From: Mycobacterium branderi
GTDB lineage: Bacteria; Actinomycetota; Actinomycetes; Mycobacteriales; Mycobacteriaceae
Reading direction: 5' to 3'
Length of the DNA: 64,000 bases
Assembly (NCBI RefSeq): GCF_010728725.1
Contig: NZ_AP022606.1
Coordinates: 4,712,001-4,776,000, forward strand
This document shows positions 28,613-37,381 of the stretch, piece after piece. The translations under genes were made by a program, and so were the position numbers. The number at the start of each line of letters is the position of its first letter. Positions within the stretch are counted from its first letter, which is position 1. The notes beneath the pieces were generated by a model, which had not been told where the DNA came from, did no database searches, and was given only the letters and a program-made list of their open reading frames with translations.

Positions 28613-29587
28613 TCAACTGGCAGTGAGCAGCGCGCGCGCCCGTTCGGTGTCGGCTCCCATCGCGGCGATCAGGTCGTCGGCCGAGTCGAACTTCTCCTGG
28701 CCGCGGATGCGGGCGACGAAGTCCAGCGCCACATGCTGGCCGTACAGGTCGGCGGTGGTGTCGAGGACGAACGCCTCGACGGTGCGGGTGCGTCCGGAGA
28801 ACGTCGGATTGGTGCCCACGGACACCGCGGCCTGGTAGCGCTCGCCGGGCACGACGGTGCCGGTCACCGGCCCGTGGCCCAGCACGGTGAACCAGGCGGC
28901 ATATACCCCGTCGGCGGGGATGGCCGAATACATCGGCGGGGCCACGTTGGCGGTGGGAAAACCCAGCTGCATGCCCCGGCCTTCGCCGCGCACCACCACG
29001 CCCTCGACGCGGTGCGGGCGGCCTAGTGCCTCCGCGGCGGCCACCACGTCGCCGGCGTCGACGCAGGAGCGGATGTAGGTCGACGAGAACGTGACCGTCT
29101 CGCTGTCATGGTGCTCGGACACCAGCGACATCGACTCGACCGCGAACCCGAACCGCTCGCCGGCGCGGCGCAGCGTCTCGACGGTGCCGGCGGCTTTCTT
29201 GCCGAACGTGAAGTTCTCGCCGACCACCACCTCCACCACGTGCAAGTGCTCCACCAGGAGCTCATGGATGTAGCGCTCCGGCGTCAGCTTCATGAAATCG
29301 GTGGTGAACGGCATCACCAGGAACACGTCGATGCCGAACTCCTCGGCCAGCTCGGCACGCCGGGTCAGGGTGGTCAGCTGCGCCGGATGACTGCCGGGGA
29401 ACACCACCTCCATCGGATGCGGGTCGAAGGTCATCAACACGGTTGGCACGCCGCGCGCCCTGCCCGATTTCACCGCATGGGCGATCAGCTCCGCGTGGCC
29501 CCGGTGCAGCCCGTCGAACACCCCGATGGTGAGCACGCATCTGCCCCAGTCCGTGGGTATCTCGTCCTGGCCCCGCCACCGTTGCAC
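28613..29587 (-). CDS. ribF: Bifunctional riboflavin kinase/FAD synthetase
   Basis: A 324-residue protein making FMN and FAD from riboflavin and ATP. The N-terminal nucleotidyltransferase domain has GVFDGLHRGHAELI (HxGH-type) and TFDPHPMEVV; VVGENFTFGKKAAGTVETL follows. The C-terminal flavokinase domain (from about residue 190) has LGRPHRVEGVVVRGEGRGMQLGFPTANV (kinase motif GxxxGFPTAN), VPGERYQAAVSVGTNPTF and VEAFVLD. It is divergent from sirR with 38 bases between the coding starts. Confidence 0.96.
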   Translation of the reverse strand: MQRWRGQDEIPTDWGRCVLTIGVFDGLHRGHAELIAHAVKSGRARGVPTVLMTFDPHPMEVVFPGSHPAQLTTLTRRAELAEEFGIDVFLVMPFTTDFMKLTPERYIHELLVEHLHVVEVVVGENFTFGKKAAGTVETLRRAGERFGFAVESMSLVSEHHDSETVTFSSTYIRSCVDAGDVVAAAEALGRPHRVEGVVVRGEGRGMQLGFPTANVAPPMYSAIPADGVYAAWFTVLGHGPVTGTVVPGERYQAAVSVGTNPTFSGRTRTVEAFVLDTTADLYGQHVALDFVARIRGQEKFDSADDLIAAMGADTERARALLTAS

Positions 29588-29625
29588 AACCGCAAGCCTA
29601 CGGCGCGGGGCATAAACTGCGGTGT

Positions 29626-30321
29626 GTGCGCCCCGACGACGAGCCTGGCGAGCTCACCCCCGTTGCCCAGGACTACCTGAAGGTCATCTGGAACGCCCAG
29701 GAGTGGTCGCCGGACAAGGTCAGCACCAAGATGCTGGCCGAGAAGATCGGGGTGTCGGCCAGCACCGCGTCGGAGTCCATCCGCAAACTCGCCGAGCAGG
29801 GTTTGGTCGACCACGAGAAGTACGGCGCGGTGACGCTGACGGAGTCCGGGCGCCGCGCGGCGCTGGCTATGGTGCGCCGGCACCGGCTGTTGGAGACCTT
29901 CCTGGTCAACGAACTCGGCTACAGCTGGGACGAGGTGCACGACGAGGCCGAAGTGCTCGAGCATGCGGTGTCTGACCGGCTGATCGCCCGCATCGAGGCC
30001 AAGCTGGGATACCCGCAACGTGATCCGCACGGCGACCCGATTCCCGCTTCCGACGGTCAGGTGCCCACCCCGCCGGCGCATCAGTTGTGGGCGTGCCGCG
30101 ACGGCGACGCGGCCACCGTGGCGCGGATCTCCGACGCCGATCCGGAGATGCTGCGCTACTTCGATTCCATCGGCATCAGCCTCGACTCACGGCTGCGGGT
30201 GCTCACCCGGCGCGAGTTCGCCGGGATGATGTCGGTGGCTGTCGAGTCGGACGATGGCGAATCCAGCAGGGTCGACTTGGGCAGCCCCGCCGCCTGCGCT
30301 ATCTGGGTGGTGGATTCCTAG
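29626..30321 (+). CDS. sirR: DtxR/MntR-family metalloregulator SirR
   Basis: A 231-residue iron- or manganese-dependent repressor. The winged helix is near residues 10-65 (QDYLKVIWNAQEWSPDKVSTKMLAEKIGVSASTASESIRKL), followed by the metal-binding dimerisation region (MVRRHRLLETFLVNELGYSWDEVHDEAEVLEHAVSD, with His, Glu and Asp ligands) and a C-terminal FeoA/SH3-like domain. Position beside ribF matches Rv2788. GTG start at 29626; two overlapping GTG codons just upstream are out of frame. Its 3' end overlaps the ferredoxin reductase gene by four bases. Confidence 0.93.
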   Translation: MRPDDEPGELTPVAQDYLKVIWNAQEWSPDKVSTKMLAEKIGVSASTASESIRKLAEQGLVDHEKYGAVTLTESGRRAALAMVRRHRLLETFLVNELGYSWDEVHDEAEVLEHAVSDRLIARIEAKLGYPQRDPHGDPIPASDGQVPTPPAHQLWACRDGDAATVARISDADPEMLRYFDSIGISLDSRLRVLTRREFAGMMSVAVESDDGESSRVDLGSPAACAIWVVDS

Positions 30322-31625
30322 GTAGCTCCGACGAGTGATGGCACGGTCAGTATGCCGGCCAGATAGTCATCGAGCAGGTGGCCAACTGTTTCCTGCGCGC
30401 AGGTCCGGTTGGTGCCGATCACTCCCGTGGGCCCGCGCTTGATCCATCCCGCGGTGTATACCCGCGGCATCACGCGCCCCCCGACATGCGGAATCGTATG
30501 CTTCACTGGGTCGAACGGAACGCCGGGCATCGGCCGGCCCTCGAATCCGATGGCCCGTATGACGAGTCCCGCCTCTATGACCTCGCCGCCGGCGATGCGC
30601 ACTCCTCGTACACGCTCATCACCGATGATCTCGGCTGGCGGGGCGTGAAACCGGAACGTGATCCGATTAACACCCGGAACTTGTTGCAGCCCAAGAAGTT
30701 CCGGCGCGGTGAAACTCGCGTCTTCACGTCCTCGCCGGCCCAGGATGATGACCTCGTCGACCTGGCTGGCCCGCAATGCCTCTACGGCATACTGCGCCGT
30801 ATCGGTGCATGCGAGCTCGTCCGGGTCACTGACCAGGATGCGCGCGACATCCAATGCGACATTGCCGTTGCCGATCACCACGACGCGCCCGCTCGACAGA
30901 TCCGGCTCCAACGCCCGGTGATCCGGGTGGCCGTTGTACCAGCCGACGAATTCGCCGGCGGACATCGAACCCGGCAGGTCTTCGCCGGGGATTCCCAGCC
31001 TCCGATTGTTGAAGGCGCCGTAGGCGTAGATGACGGCGTGGTGGTCGGCGAGCAGCTGGTCATGGCTGATGTCGACGCCGACTTCGGTATCCAGATGCAA
31101 CCGGAAGCGGCGTTGTTTCTCTGCACTCCACCGGAATTGGTTCACCACCGCGCGCGTCGCAGCATGGTCCGGTGCGACACCGAATCGGATAAGCCCGAAC
31201 GGCTCGGGCAACCGCTCGTACATGTCGATCTCGACGCCGGGCTCTACCAGCAGCTCCTTGGCGCAGTAATACCCCGCGGCACCAGAGCCGACGACGGCAA
31301 CCCGTAGCGGCTGGCTCCTGCTGGTCACCAATCGGAACGGCTGTCGCCGTTGAAATGTCGGCGATGTCGGCCGATCCTGGTAGTAGGCGGCATTGATCTG
31401 CAAATACGGTCGAGTTGCCGGCGTCAGTGCGGTGTCGGGTCGAATGGCGTCGACCGGACACGCGTCCGCGCATGCGCCGCAGTCAATACAGGTCGCAGGG
31501 TCGATATGCAGCAGTTCCGCGGTGCCAAACCCCGGCTCGTCGGGTGTCGGGTGGATGCAGCCGACCGGGCACGCGGCAACGCATGACGCGTCGTTGCAAC
31601 AGTTTTGGGTGATGACGTAAGTCAC
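30318..31625 (-). CDS. Ferredoxin-ferredoxin NADP reductase fusion (FprB-like)
   Basis: A 435-residue electron-transfer protein. Residues 1-63 are a 7Fe ferredoxin: Cys residues in QNCCNDASCVAACP (3Fe-4S site) and CIDCGACADACP, C46, C49, C52, C56 (4Fe-4S site). Residues about 105-435 are an adrenodoxin-reductase-type FAD/NADP domain, with FAD loop VVGSGAAGYYCAKELL (near 111-126), YERLPEPFGLIRFGVAPDH, NADP loop VVIGNGNVALDVARIL and the C-terminal GWIKRGPTGVIGTNR. The GTG start at 31625 overlaps the monooxygenase stop (GTGA); translation may be coupled. It would pass electrons from NAD(P)H to the neighbouring oxygenases. Confidence 0.92.
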   Translation of the reverse strand: MTYVITQNCCNDASCVAACPVGCIHPTPDEPGFGTAELLHIDPATCIDCGACADACPVDAIRPDTALTPATRPYLQINAAYYQDRPTSPTFQRRQPFRLVTSRSQPLRVAVVGSGAAGYYCAKELLVEPGVEIDMYERLPEPFGLIRFGVAPDHAATRAVVNQFRWSAEKQRRFRLHLDTEVGVDISHDQLLADHHAVIYAYGAFNNRRLGIPGEDLPGSMSAGEFVGWYNGHPDHRALEPDLSSGRVVVIGNGNVALDVARILVSDPDELACTDTAQYAVEALRASQVDEVIILGRRGREDASFTAPELLGLQQVPGVNRITFRFHAPPAEIIGDERVRGVRIAGGEVIEAGLVIRAIGFEGRPMPGVPFDPVKHTIPHVGGRVMPRVYTAGWIKRGPTGVIGTNRTCAQETVGHLLDDYLAGILTVPSLVGAT

Positions 31626-33412
31626 GAGCGCTCCAACAGAGCAAGCTCCGCTTCCAGCGGATATGGATACGGGCATTCTCCTTTGCCGCAGATGTGCGAG
31701 CCGCCCCACGGGTCGGCGTCGAGTAGCAGCGCGTCGACGGGCTGGCTGCCGTTGATCTGCAACCTAATTGGCTGATTGGTTCGTCGGTGCAGCGCACGCA
31801 GCTCCGCCGACGGCATGACGCGACCTGACCAACACACGGCATTGGCGAGGGGCTCGTATTGTGCCATCAAGCGGACCTGAACCGCGAGTTCGTCGCCCTC
31901 GTCGCCGACCAGCACGGCCGGACCGCTGTAGTCCGCGTCGGCCTCATCCTCGCCGATCCGCGAGTAGTCGAAGTCGGCTAAATCCGGGCGACGGGTGCGC
32001 CGCCAGTACGACATCGTGGTCGCCGGCCAAATCGCACGGTTGACGCCCTCTCCGTCGAGATACCAACTGTCGCAACCGCCGGCAGTCCACACGGTGCCGT
32101 CCGACCGGCGCTGCAGTTCCCGGTTGAACTGCGCCTGCACATGCGATTTGACCTCGACACGGGTGGATTCACGGTCGGCCAACGCGCGGATGCATGCGAC
32201 GATGTAGCGCACTTGCGCTTCGATCATGAACACCACTGACTGGTTGCCCACCCCGGTGTTGGGGCCCATGATCATGAAATAGTTCGGGAATCCGTAAACA
32301 GCCATGCCCAGGTAGGCTTCTGGGCCCTCGGCCCACACTTGCTGGATGGTGCGGCCGTCACGACCCACGAGTGTCAAGTGTTCGGCTTTGTTAGTCACAG
32401 CGAATCCTGTTGCATACACGATGATATCGGCCTGATGTAGCGCTCCGTTGGCGGTGCGGATGCCAGATGGGGTGATCTCGACGATCGCATCGGTCACCAG
32501 CGACACATTTCGGCGTTGCAGCGCGGGATAGTAGTCGTTGGCGATGATCATGCGTTTGCAGCCGATTTCGTAATCCGGGGTCAAGACCGCTCGCAGCTGC
32601 GGGTCGCGGACCTGGCGACGCAGATGAGCCTTGGCCAGGGCACGGACCGCCGGCATGTAGCGCGGATTGAGAAACGCGCCCGTCAACGCTTCGTGGGAGA
32701 AGTAGATCCCGGCGCGCACCGCCTTGCGCAGCCCCGGAATGCGCCGGTAGGCGGCTCGTTCGGCAGCGGTGATCGGGCGATCCGGTCGCGGCAACACCCA
32801 GTGCGGCGTGCGCTGAAACACCGACAGCGTCGACGCGTGCTCGGCGATCGAGGGGATGATCTGCGCCGCACTTGCTCCCGTGCCGATTACCGCCACCGAC
32901 TTGCCAATGATGTCGACACCGTGGTCCCACTGGGAGGAATGGAACTGGGTGCCCGAGAACGATTCGGCGCCGGCGATCTTCGGAATCTTGGGAATATGCA
33001 GCGGACCAGTCGCGTCAATGATGACCCGCGCGGTGTATTTCTTGGCGCTGCGGGCGGTCACCGTCCAGATGTCGCTGTCGTCGTCGAACACCGAGGAGGT
33101 CACCTCGACCCCGAACCTGATCAGACGCCGCAGGCCGTAACGGTCGGTGACGGCGCGCAGGTACGCCAGTATTTCGGGCTGGCAGGCATAGCCGCGCGTC
33201 CAATTCGGATTAGGCGCAAATGAATACGAGTACATCAGCGACATCACGTCGCAGGCCGCGCCCGGATAGGTATTCTCCCGCCAGGTGCCGCCAACGTCCG
33301 CTGCCTTCTCCAGCACAGTGATGTTGTTGATGCCGGCTTCGCGAAGCTTGATCGCCGCACCGAGACCCGCAAACCCAGCTCCGACGATGATGACGTCGAA
33401 CTCCGGCGTCAT
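31622..33412 (-). CDS. Baeyer-Villiger-type flavin monooxygenase with DUF4873-like tail
   Basis: A 596-residue FAD/NADPH monooxygenase. The FAD loop is GAGFAGLGAA (11-20), the BVMO fingerprint FSGTQFHSSQW is at residues 152-162, and the NADPH loop GTGASA is at 177-182. Residues about 485-596 form an extra C-terminal domain beyond the usual 490-residue catalytic part. It has the conserved GPAVLVGDEGDE, VCWSGRVMPS and DADPWGGSHICGKGECPYPYP features of the mycobacterial DUF4873 domain, and two Cys residues near the end. It overlaps both neighbours by four bases. Ketone-to-ester or heteroatom oxidation is expected; substrate unknown. Confidence 0.9.
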   Translation of the reverse strand: MTPEFDVIIVGAGFAGLGAAIKLREAGINNITVLEKAADVGGTWRENTYPGAACDVMSLMYSYSFAPNPNWTRGYACQPEILAYLRAVTDRYGLRRLIRFGVEVTSSVFDDDSDIWTVTARSAKKYTARVIIDATGPLHIPKIPKIAGAESFSGTQFHSSQWDHGVDIIGKSVAVIGTGASAAQIIPSIAEHASTLSVFQRTPHWVLPRPDRPITAAERAAYRRIPGLRKAVRAGIYFSHEALTGAFLNPRYMPAVRALAKAHLRRQVRDPQLRAVLTPDYEIGCKRMIIANDYYPALQRRNVSLVTDAIVEITPSGIRTANGALHQADIIVYATGFAVTNKAEHLTLVGRDGRTIQQVWAEGPEAYLGMAVYGFPNYFMIMGPNTGVGNQSVVFMIEAQVRYIVACIRALADRESTRVEVKSHVQAQFNRELQRRSDGTVWTAGGCDSWYLDGEGVNRAIWPATTMSYWRRTRRPDLADFDYSRIGEDEADADYSGPAVLVGDEGDELAVQVRLMAQYEPLANAVCWSGRVMPSAELRALHRRTNQPIRLQINGSQPVDALLLDADPWGGSHICGKGECPYPYPLEAELALLERS

Positions 33413-34296
33413 CCAAGGAACCCGAATTTACGCCATAGCCAACGACTTACCGGATTGAGCAGTCCGTTCTCGTCGAGGAAGTCGTGCAGTCCTGCGAATG
33501 CCTCACGGTGCCGCGCGGCCACCAACTCGTTGTTGCGGGCTTGGCGCATCGCCTCCTTGACGTCGAGCCCGCACCTGGCATAGACGCGTTTGTCGTAGCA
33601 CATCCGGCGCAGGACGAAGCCGGCACCACCGTTGAGCGTCGCCGCGACGGCGCGCTCCCAGCGGGGGGCGCGCTGGATCCGGCGGCGCACACCCTCGCGC
33701 GCATAACGGATGTGACGGGCTTCCTCGACCACATGGATCCGCATGACCTGCGCGATGATCGGCTGTAAGTCCGGGTGCCGTAAGTACTTTCGCTGCGCAT
33801 CGTCGAGGAACTCCTCACCGCACAATGCCGCTACCCACAGCATCAGGCCCCGATACACCAGTGGGAACAACTGCACCGCCAGCGCCTCGGTCCAGGAGAG
33901 CCGATAGGGCTTGGCGCCGATCGCAGCTACTGCGCGTCCGAACATGACCATGTGCCGGGTCTCGTCGCCGAGTTCAGTGAGCGCGTAATGAACATGCCGC
34001 GATGTCGGGTCCTGGTGCAGCATCACCATCAACAGGCCCTGGTTGAGGGTGTTTTCGAACCACACCGCGCGGCTGAGCAAGTTCGCCACTTCCTGCCGAG
34101 ACAGCTCCACCCGTTGCCGATGCGTCATCTGCTCCCACATCGGTGTGCCGTACAGCGAGATCATCTCCGGCGGCATGTAGAACAGGTCCGGATCCTGCGG
34201 CGCGTCCCAATCCACGTCGACCAGCGAATTGAACGAGCGACGCAGCGAACCCCCGATCAACCGTTCAGCCACCTCGTCGTGAGCATTGATCGTCAT
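33409..34296 (-). CDS. AurF-like di-iron oxygenase
   Basis: A 295-residue protein of the AurF (p-aminobenzoate N-oxygenase) family of non-haem di-iron enzymes. All seven expected ligands can be placed: E81, E112 and H115 (DETRH), E161 (GEEFLDD), H188, E192 and H195 (HVVEEARH), with the same spacing as AurF from E112 on. Family members oxidise amino groups or hydrocarbons using O2 and two electrons. First gene of a three-gene unit with the monooxygenase (four-base overlap) and the ferredoxin-reductase fusion. Divergent from a TetR gene. Confidence 0.88.
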   Translation of the reverse strand: MTINAHDEVAERLIGGSLRRSFNSLVDVDWDAPQDPDLFYMPPEMISLYGTPMWEQMTHRQRVELSRQEVANLLSRAVWFENTLNQGLLMVMLHQDPTSRHVHYALTELGDETRHMVMFGRAVAAIGAKPYRLSWTEALAVQLFPLVYRGLMLWVAALCGEEFLDDAQRKYLRHPDLQPIIAQVMRIHVVEEARHIRYAREGVRRRIQRAPRWERAVAATLNGGAGFVLRRMCYDKRVYARCGLDVKEAMRQARNNELVAARHREAFAGLHDFLDENGLLNPVSRWLWRKFGFLG

Positions 34297-34343
34297 AGAG
34301 AGAACAATAGACAGTTTTAGTCTTTTCGTCTACCTTTATTGTT
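34297..34343. promoter_or_regulatory. Divergent AT-rich promoter/operator between AurF-like and TetR genes
   Basis: A 47-base region much richer in A and T than its surroundings. It contains AACAATAGAC (34303-34312) and the mirrored GTCTAC...TATTGTT (34329-34343), an inverted pair spanning an inner TTTTAGTCTTTT. One TetR dimer site here could control both genes. Exact half-sites are not certain. Confidence 0.45.
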
Positions 34344-34964
34344 GTGCTTGTGAGTCGAGCGCGGACGGCTCGGGCCGACGAGCGGGCGACCGATACCCGC
34401 AGCCGCATCATGGATGCGCTGTTGCCGCTGGCGGCACTGACCGGGCTGCGCAAACTATCGATGGACGAGGTGGCGCGCTACGCCAAGGTCGGGCGCGCGA
34501 CGCTGTACAAGTACTTCCCCGGTCGCGATGCACTCATCGCCGCTTTCGTCCAACAGGAACTGGCACGGTTTTTCGCCGATGTCGGGCACATTGTCGAGCG
34601 CTACGACGATCCCGACGAGCGGCTCATTCACAGCTTTGCGCATGCCTACCGCTACCTGCGCTATCACCCGGCACTGTCCACGATCCTGCGGGTGAACCCC
34701 CAGATTTTGTTGCCCTATGTTATTACCGAGGCCAGCGAGGCGTTAGACCTTGGCCGCCAGTTTGTCGAATCAACAGTGGGCGCCGACGAATTGCCCGATC
34801 CGGAGCGTGCGCAGTTCGGCGAACACGTCGCCCGGGCGATCCACACGCTGATCCTCATCCCGTCCAGCGTCATGGGCCTCGACGCACCCGACGGTCCGGA
34901 GAACTACGCGCGGCGGTTCCTCGTACCAGTCAAAAACAGCCTGGCGGCAACGCTTCCGGCCTAA
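34344..34964 (+). CDS. TetR-family regulator, divergent from AurF-like operon
   Basis: A 206-residue TetR protein. The helix-turn-helix is RKLSMDEVARYAKVGRATLYKYF at about residues 35-58, followed by the usual PGRDALIAAFV recognition-helix extension. The C-terminal domain (YRYLRYHPALSTILRVNPQILLPYV) is unlike those of the other TetR proteins here. GTG start at 34344; a second GTG two codons later is possible. Divergent position suggests it represses the AurF-monooxygenase-ferredoxin genes. It is convergent with the SDR-monooxygenase fusion gene. Confidence 0.9.
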   Translation: MLVSRARTARADERATDTRSRIMDALLPLAALTGLRKLSMDEVARYAKVGRATLYKYFPGRDALIAAFVQQELARFFADVGHIVERYDDPDERLIHSFAHAYRYLRYHPALSTILRVNPQILLPYVITEASEALDLGRQFVESTVGADELPDPERAQFGEHVARAIHTLILIPSSVMGLDAPDGPENYARRFLVPVKNSLAATLPA

Positions 34965-34997
34965 GCGACTCTCGAAAGCGGTCATCGACACCTCGGC

Positions 34998-37352
34998 CTA
35001 CACCGCTCCGATACGGGCAGTCCTCTCGTAGAAATCGGCCGGCCGCACCTCGGCGAGGTCACGGTTGAATCTGGCCATGGGCCACGGCCACAGCACGGGT
35101 TTGCCGTCAGGACCCAGATACCAACTGTCGCAACCGGTGGCCCACAACGTGTCCGGCAGTGCGTCGTCGACCTCGCGTAGAAACGCATCGGTGGCTTCGG
35201 CGCTCACCTCGACCTCGGCGAGGTTGCGGTCCCGCATCCGCCGCAGCCACGACACCACGTAGCGGGCCTGTGTCTCGGCGACCGGTACCAGCGATGAATT
35301 ACCGACGGGGCTGTGCGGACCCAGCATCAGAAACATATTCGGCAATCCGGGCACCGCGGTGGTGAGGTAGGCGTGCGGGCCGTTCGCCCAGGCGTCGTCC
35401 ATGGTGATGCCGTCGCGGCCGGTGAGTCGCATCGGCCGCATGTAGGCATGGGCGTCGAAACCGGTCGCCAGCACCAGCACGTCCAGCTGATGTACTTGCC
35501 CGTCGCTGGTTTGTACTCCATCGGGTCGGACATGATCGATCTTCTCGGTGGCGACATGCACGTTGTCTCGTTGCACGGCACGGTAGAAGCTGGGCGAGAA
35601 GATCAGCCGCTTGCAGCCCGGTTGGTAGTCGGGGGTCAGCGCGGCGCGAAGCTGGCGGTCGCCCACGGTCGCCAGGCTGCTACGGGACAGCCAGGCCATC
35701 GCGCGCCGCTGCCATCCGTTTTCGGTTGTCGCTTTGGCGAATTCGTCAAAGGCGTGCCGGATCGATTCGTAGAGCGCCGCATCCGTAAAGGGGACGTGAC
35801 GTAGCAGGGCTTTGACCACGCGCGGGATCGCGGGGTTGGGCACTGTGGCGACCCAGTGCGGGGTGCGCTGGAACAGCGTGATGAAGCCCGCGGTTTCGGC
35901 AAGTGCCGCGGTGATCTGGACGCCGGTCGAACCGGTGCCGATGACGCCGATGCGTGCTCCGGCGACCGGAACATCATGGTCCCATCGGGCGGAATGAAAG
36001 CACGGGCCGGCGAAGTCGTCCAACCCGGCGATGGCGGGGATCTTCGGGTGGTGCAGCACGCCGGTGGCGCATACCAAGACGTCGGCGGTGTGGGTCTCAC
36101 CGCTAGCCGTGCGCAGATGCCAACGGCTGTCTTTGAACTCGCCGTCGACGACCTCGGCGCCGAATCGGATGTGCGGGGTCAGGCGGCGCTCCTGCACGAC
36201 CCGCTGCAGGTATGCGGAAATCTCCTCTGCGGGCGAAAAGAGGTGGCTCCAGTCGGGATTGGGCAGTTCGCGATACGTGTAGTAGTGCGACGGCACGTCA
36301 CAGGTAAGGCCGGGATAGGTGTTCTCGCGCCAGGTGCCGCCGATACGATCGGCCTTTTCCAAAATCGTGAAGTTGGCCGCGCCGGCGTCCTGGAGGGCCA
36401 GCGCCATCGCGATGCCGGAGATACCGGCACCGACGATGGCGACGCTGGGCAGCGGGTCGGGTGTGGTCGGCGCGAACCCCCTGCTGCGCAGCACATCGAG
36501 TGCACGTGGCGCAAAAATGTCCAGGACTTTGCCGACGACGCCGACGGGGTGACTGACCCGTGCCGGAGCGCGCCGGATGGCGTCGAGCACCATCTCGGCG
36601 CCCTGCGCGGCGGTCATAGCCGGCGCACGACGGTAGCTGTCCGTCGGGGCGATCATGTCGGTGCGCACCAGCGGCATATGGACGGTCGTCCATTTCACGT
36701 TGTCGGCGCGAGTCTCGGCCGCAACCGACCTGGTGAAGCTGTCCATCGCACCCTTGGACCCCAGGTACGCCGAAAAACGCGGCTGCGCACCGAATTCGGT
36801 GCCGGTGGTGGAGATGTTGACGACATGCCCACCCCCGGTGCGGCGCATCCGCTCGACGAGCGGGACCGTCAGTCGCACCATACCCAGGTAGTTGAGCCGC
36901 ATGACTCGCTCGAAATCGTGTAGCCGGTCGGCGCTTTCGGAGATTGTGCGGCGAATCGACCGGCCGGCGTTGTTGACAACTACATCCACCCCGCCGTGTT
37001 CGACGATGACGTCGCGGACCAACGTGGCCACCTGACCCTCGTCACTCAGGTCGGCCGGGTACGCGTAACCACGGCCACCGGCATTCTCGATCACGTCCAC
37101 CAGGTCGTCGAGCAGATCGGCTCGCCGCGCGACCAACAGCACCTCCGCGCCGGCTTGTGCCACCCGCAGCGCGACTTCACGGCCGATGCCGGCTGACGCG
37201 CCCGTGATCAGCACTCGCCGACCGGCCACCGCGGCGCGCAGTTCGGCGTCGGCGCTGCGACGCGCTGCCAGGCGGCCCAACCTGCGCAGGTGCACGCTCG
37301 GGTCCAACTCAGCCAGCGCCGCCCAGGTCAGCTCACCAAGAGAAGTAGACAT
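34998..37352 (-). CDS. SDR-Baeyer-Villiger monooxygenase fusion protein
   Basis: A 784-residue two-domain enzyme. Residues 1-290 are a short-chain dehydrogenase with TGASAGIG (50-57), NNAG (127-130), a Ser in NISTTG and YLGSK (Y196, K200). Residues 300-784 are a flavin monooxygenase with GAGISG (308-313), the BVMO fingerprint FAGPCFHSARW (447-457) and the NADPH loop GVIGTGSTGVQ. An alcohol could be oxidised to a ketone by one part and oxygenated to an ester by the other. It is the last gene of a ten-gene run and lies 21 bases after a TetR gene with a palindrome in between. Confidence 0.9.
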   Translation of the reverse strand: MSTSLGELTWAALAELDPSVHLRRLGRLAARRSADAELRAAVAGRRVLITGASAGIGREVALRVAQAGAEVLLVARRADLLDDLVDVIENAGGRGYAYPADLSDEGQVATLVRDVIVEHGGVDVVVNNAGRSIRRTISESADRLHDFERVMRLNYLGMVRLTVPLVERMRRTGGGHVVNISTTGTEFGAQPRFSAYLGSKGAMDSFTRSVAAETRADNVKWTTVHMPLVRTDMIAPTDSYRRAPAMTAAQGAEMVLDAIRRAPARVSHPVGVVGKVLDIFAPRALDVLRSRGFAPTTPDPLPSVAIVGAGISGIAMALALQDAGAANFTILEKADRIGGTWRENTYPGLTCDVPSHYYTYRELPNPDWSHLFSPAEEISAYLQRVVQERRLTPHIRFGAEVVDGEFKDSRWHLRTASGETHTADVLVCATGVLHHPKIPAIAGLDDFAGPCFHSARWDHDVPVAGARIGVIGTGSTGVQITAALAETAGFITLFQRTPHWVATVPNPAIPRVVKALLRHVPFTDAALYESIRHAFDEFAKATTENGWQRRAMAWLSRSSLATVGDRQLRAALTPDYQPGCKRLIFSPSFYRAVQRDNVHVATEKIDHVRPDGVQTSDGQVHQLDVLVLATGFDAHAYMRPMRLTGRDGITMDDAWANGPHAYLTTAVPGLPNMFLMLGPHSPVGNSSLVPVAETQARYVVSWLRRMRDRNLAEVEVSAEATDAFLREVDDALPDTLWATGCDSWYLGPDGKPVLWPWPMARFNRDLAEVRPADFYERTARIGAV

Positions 37353-37365
37353 CGTGTATACTTAA

Positions 37366-37381
37366 CTCGGTTCTCACCGAG
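37366..37381. promoter_or_regulatory. Palindrome upstream of SDR-monooxygenase fusion
   Basis: CTCGGT-TCTC-ACCGAG, two perfect 6-base arms, 14 bases upstream of the fusion gene ATG and overlapping the stop codon of the TetR gene. A GTATAC palindrome lies between it and the start. Probably the TetR operator for the fusion gene, though it could also act as an RNA hairpin. Confidence 0.45.
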
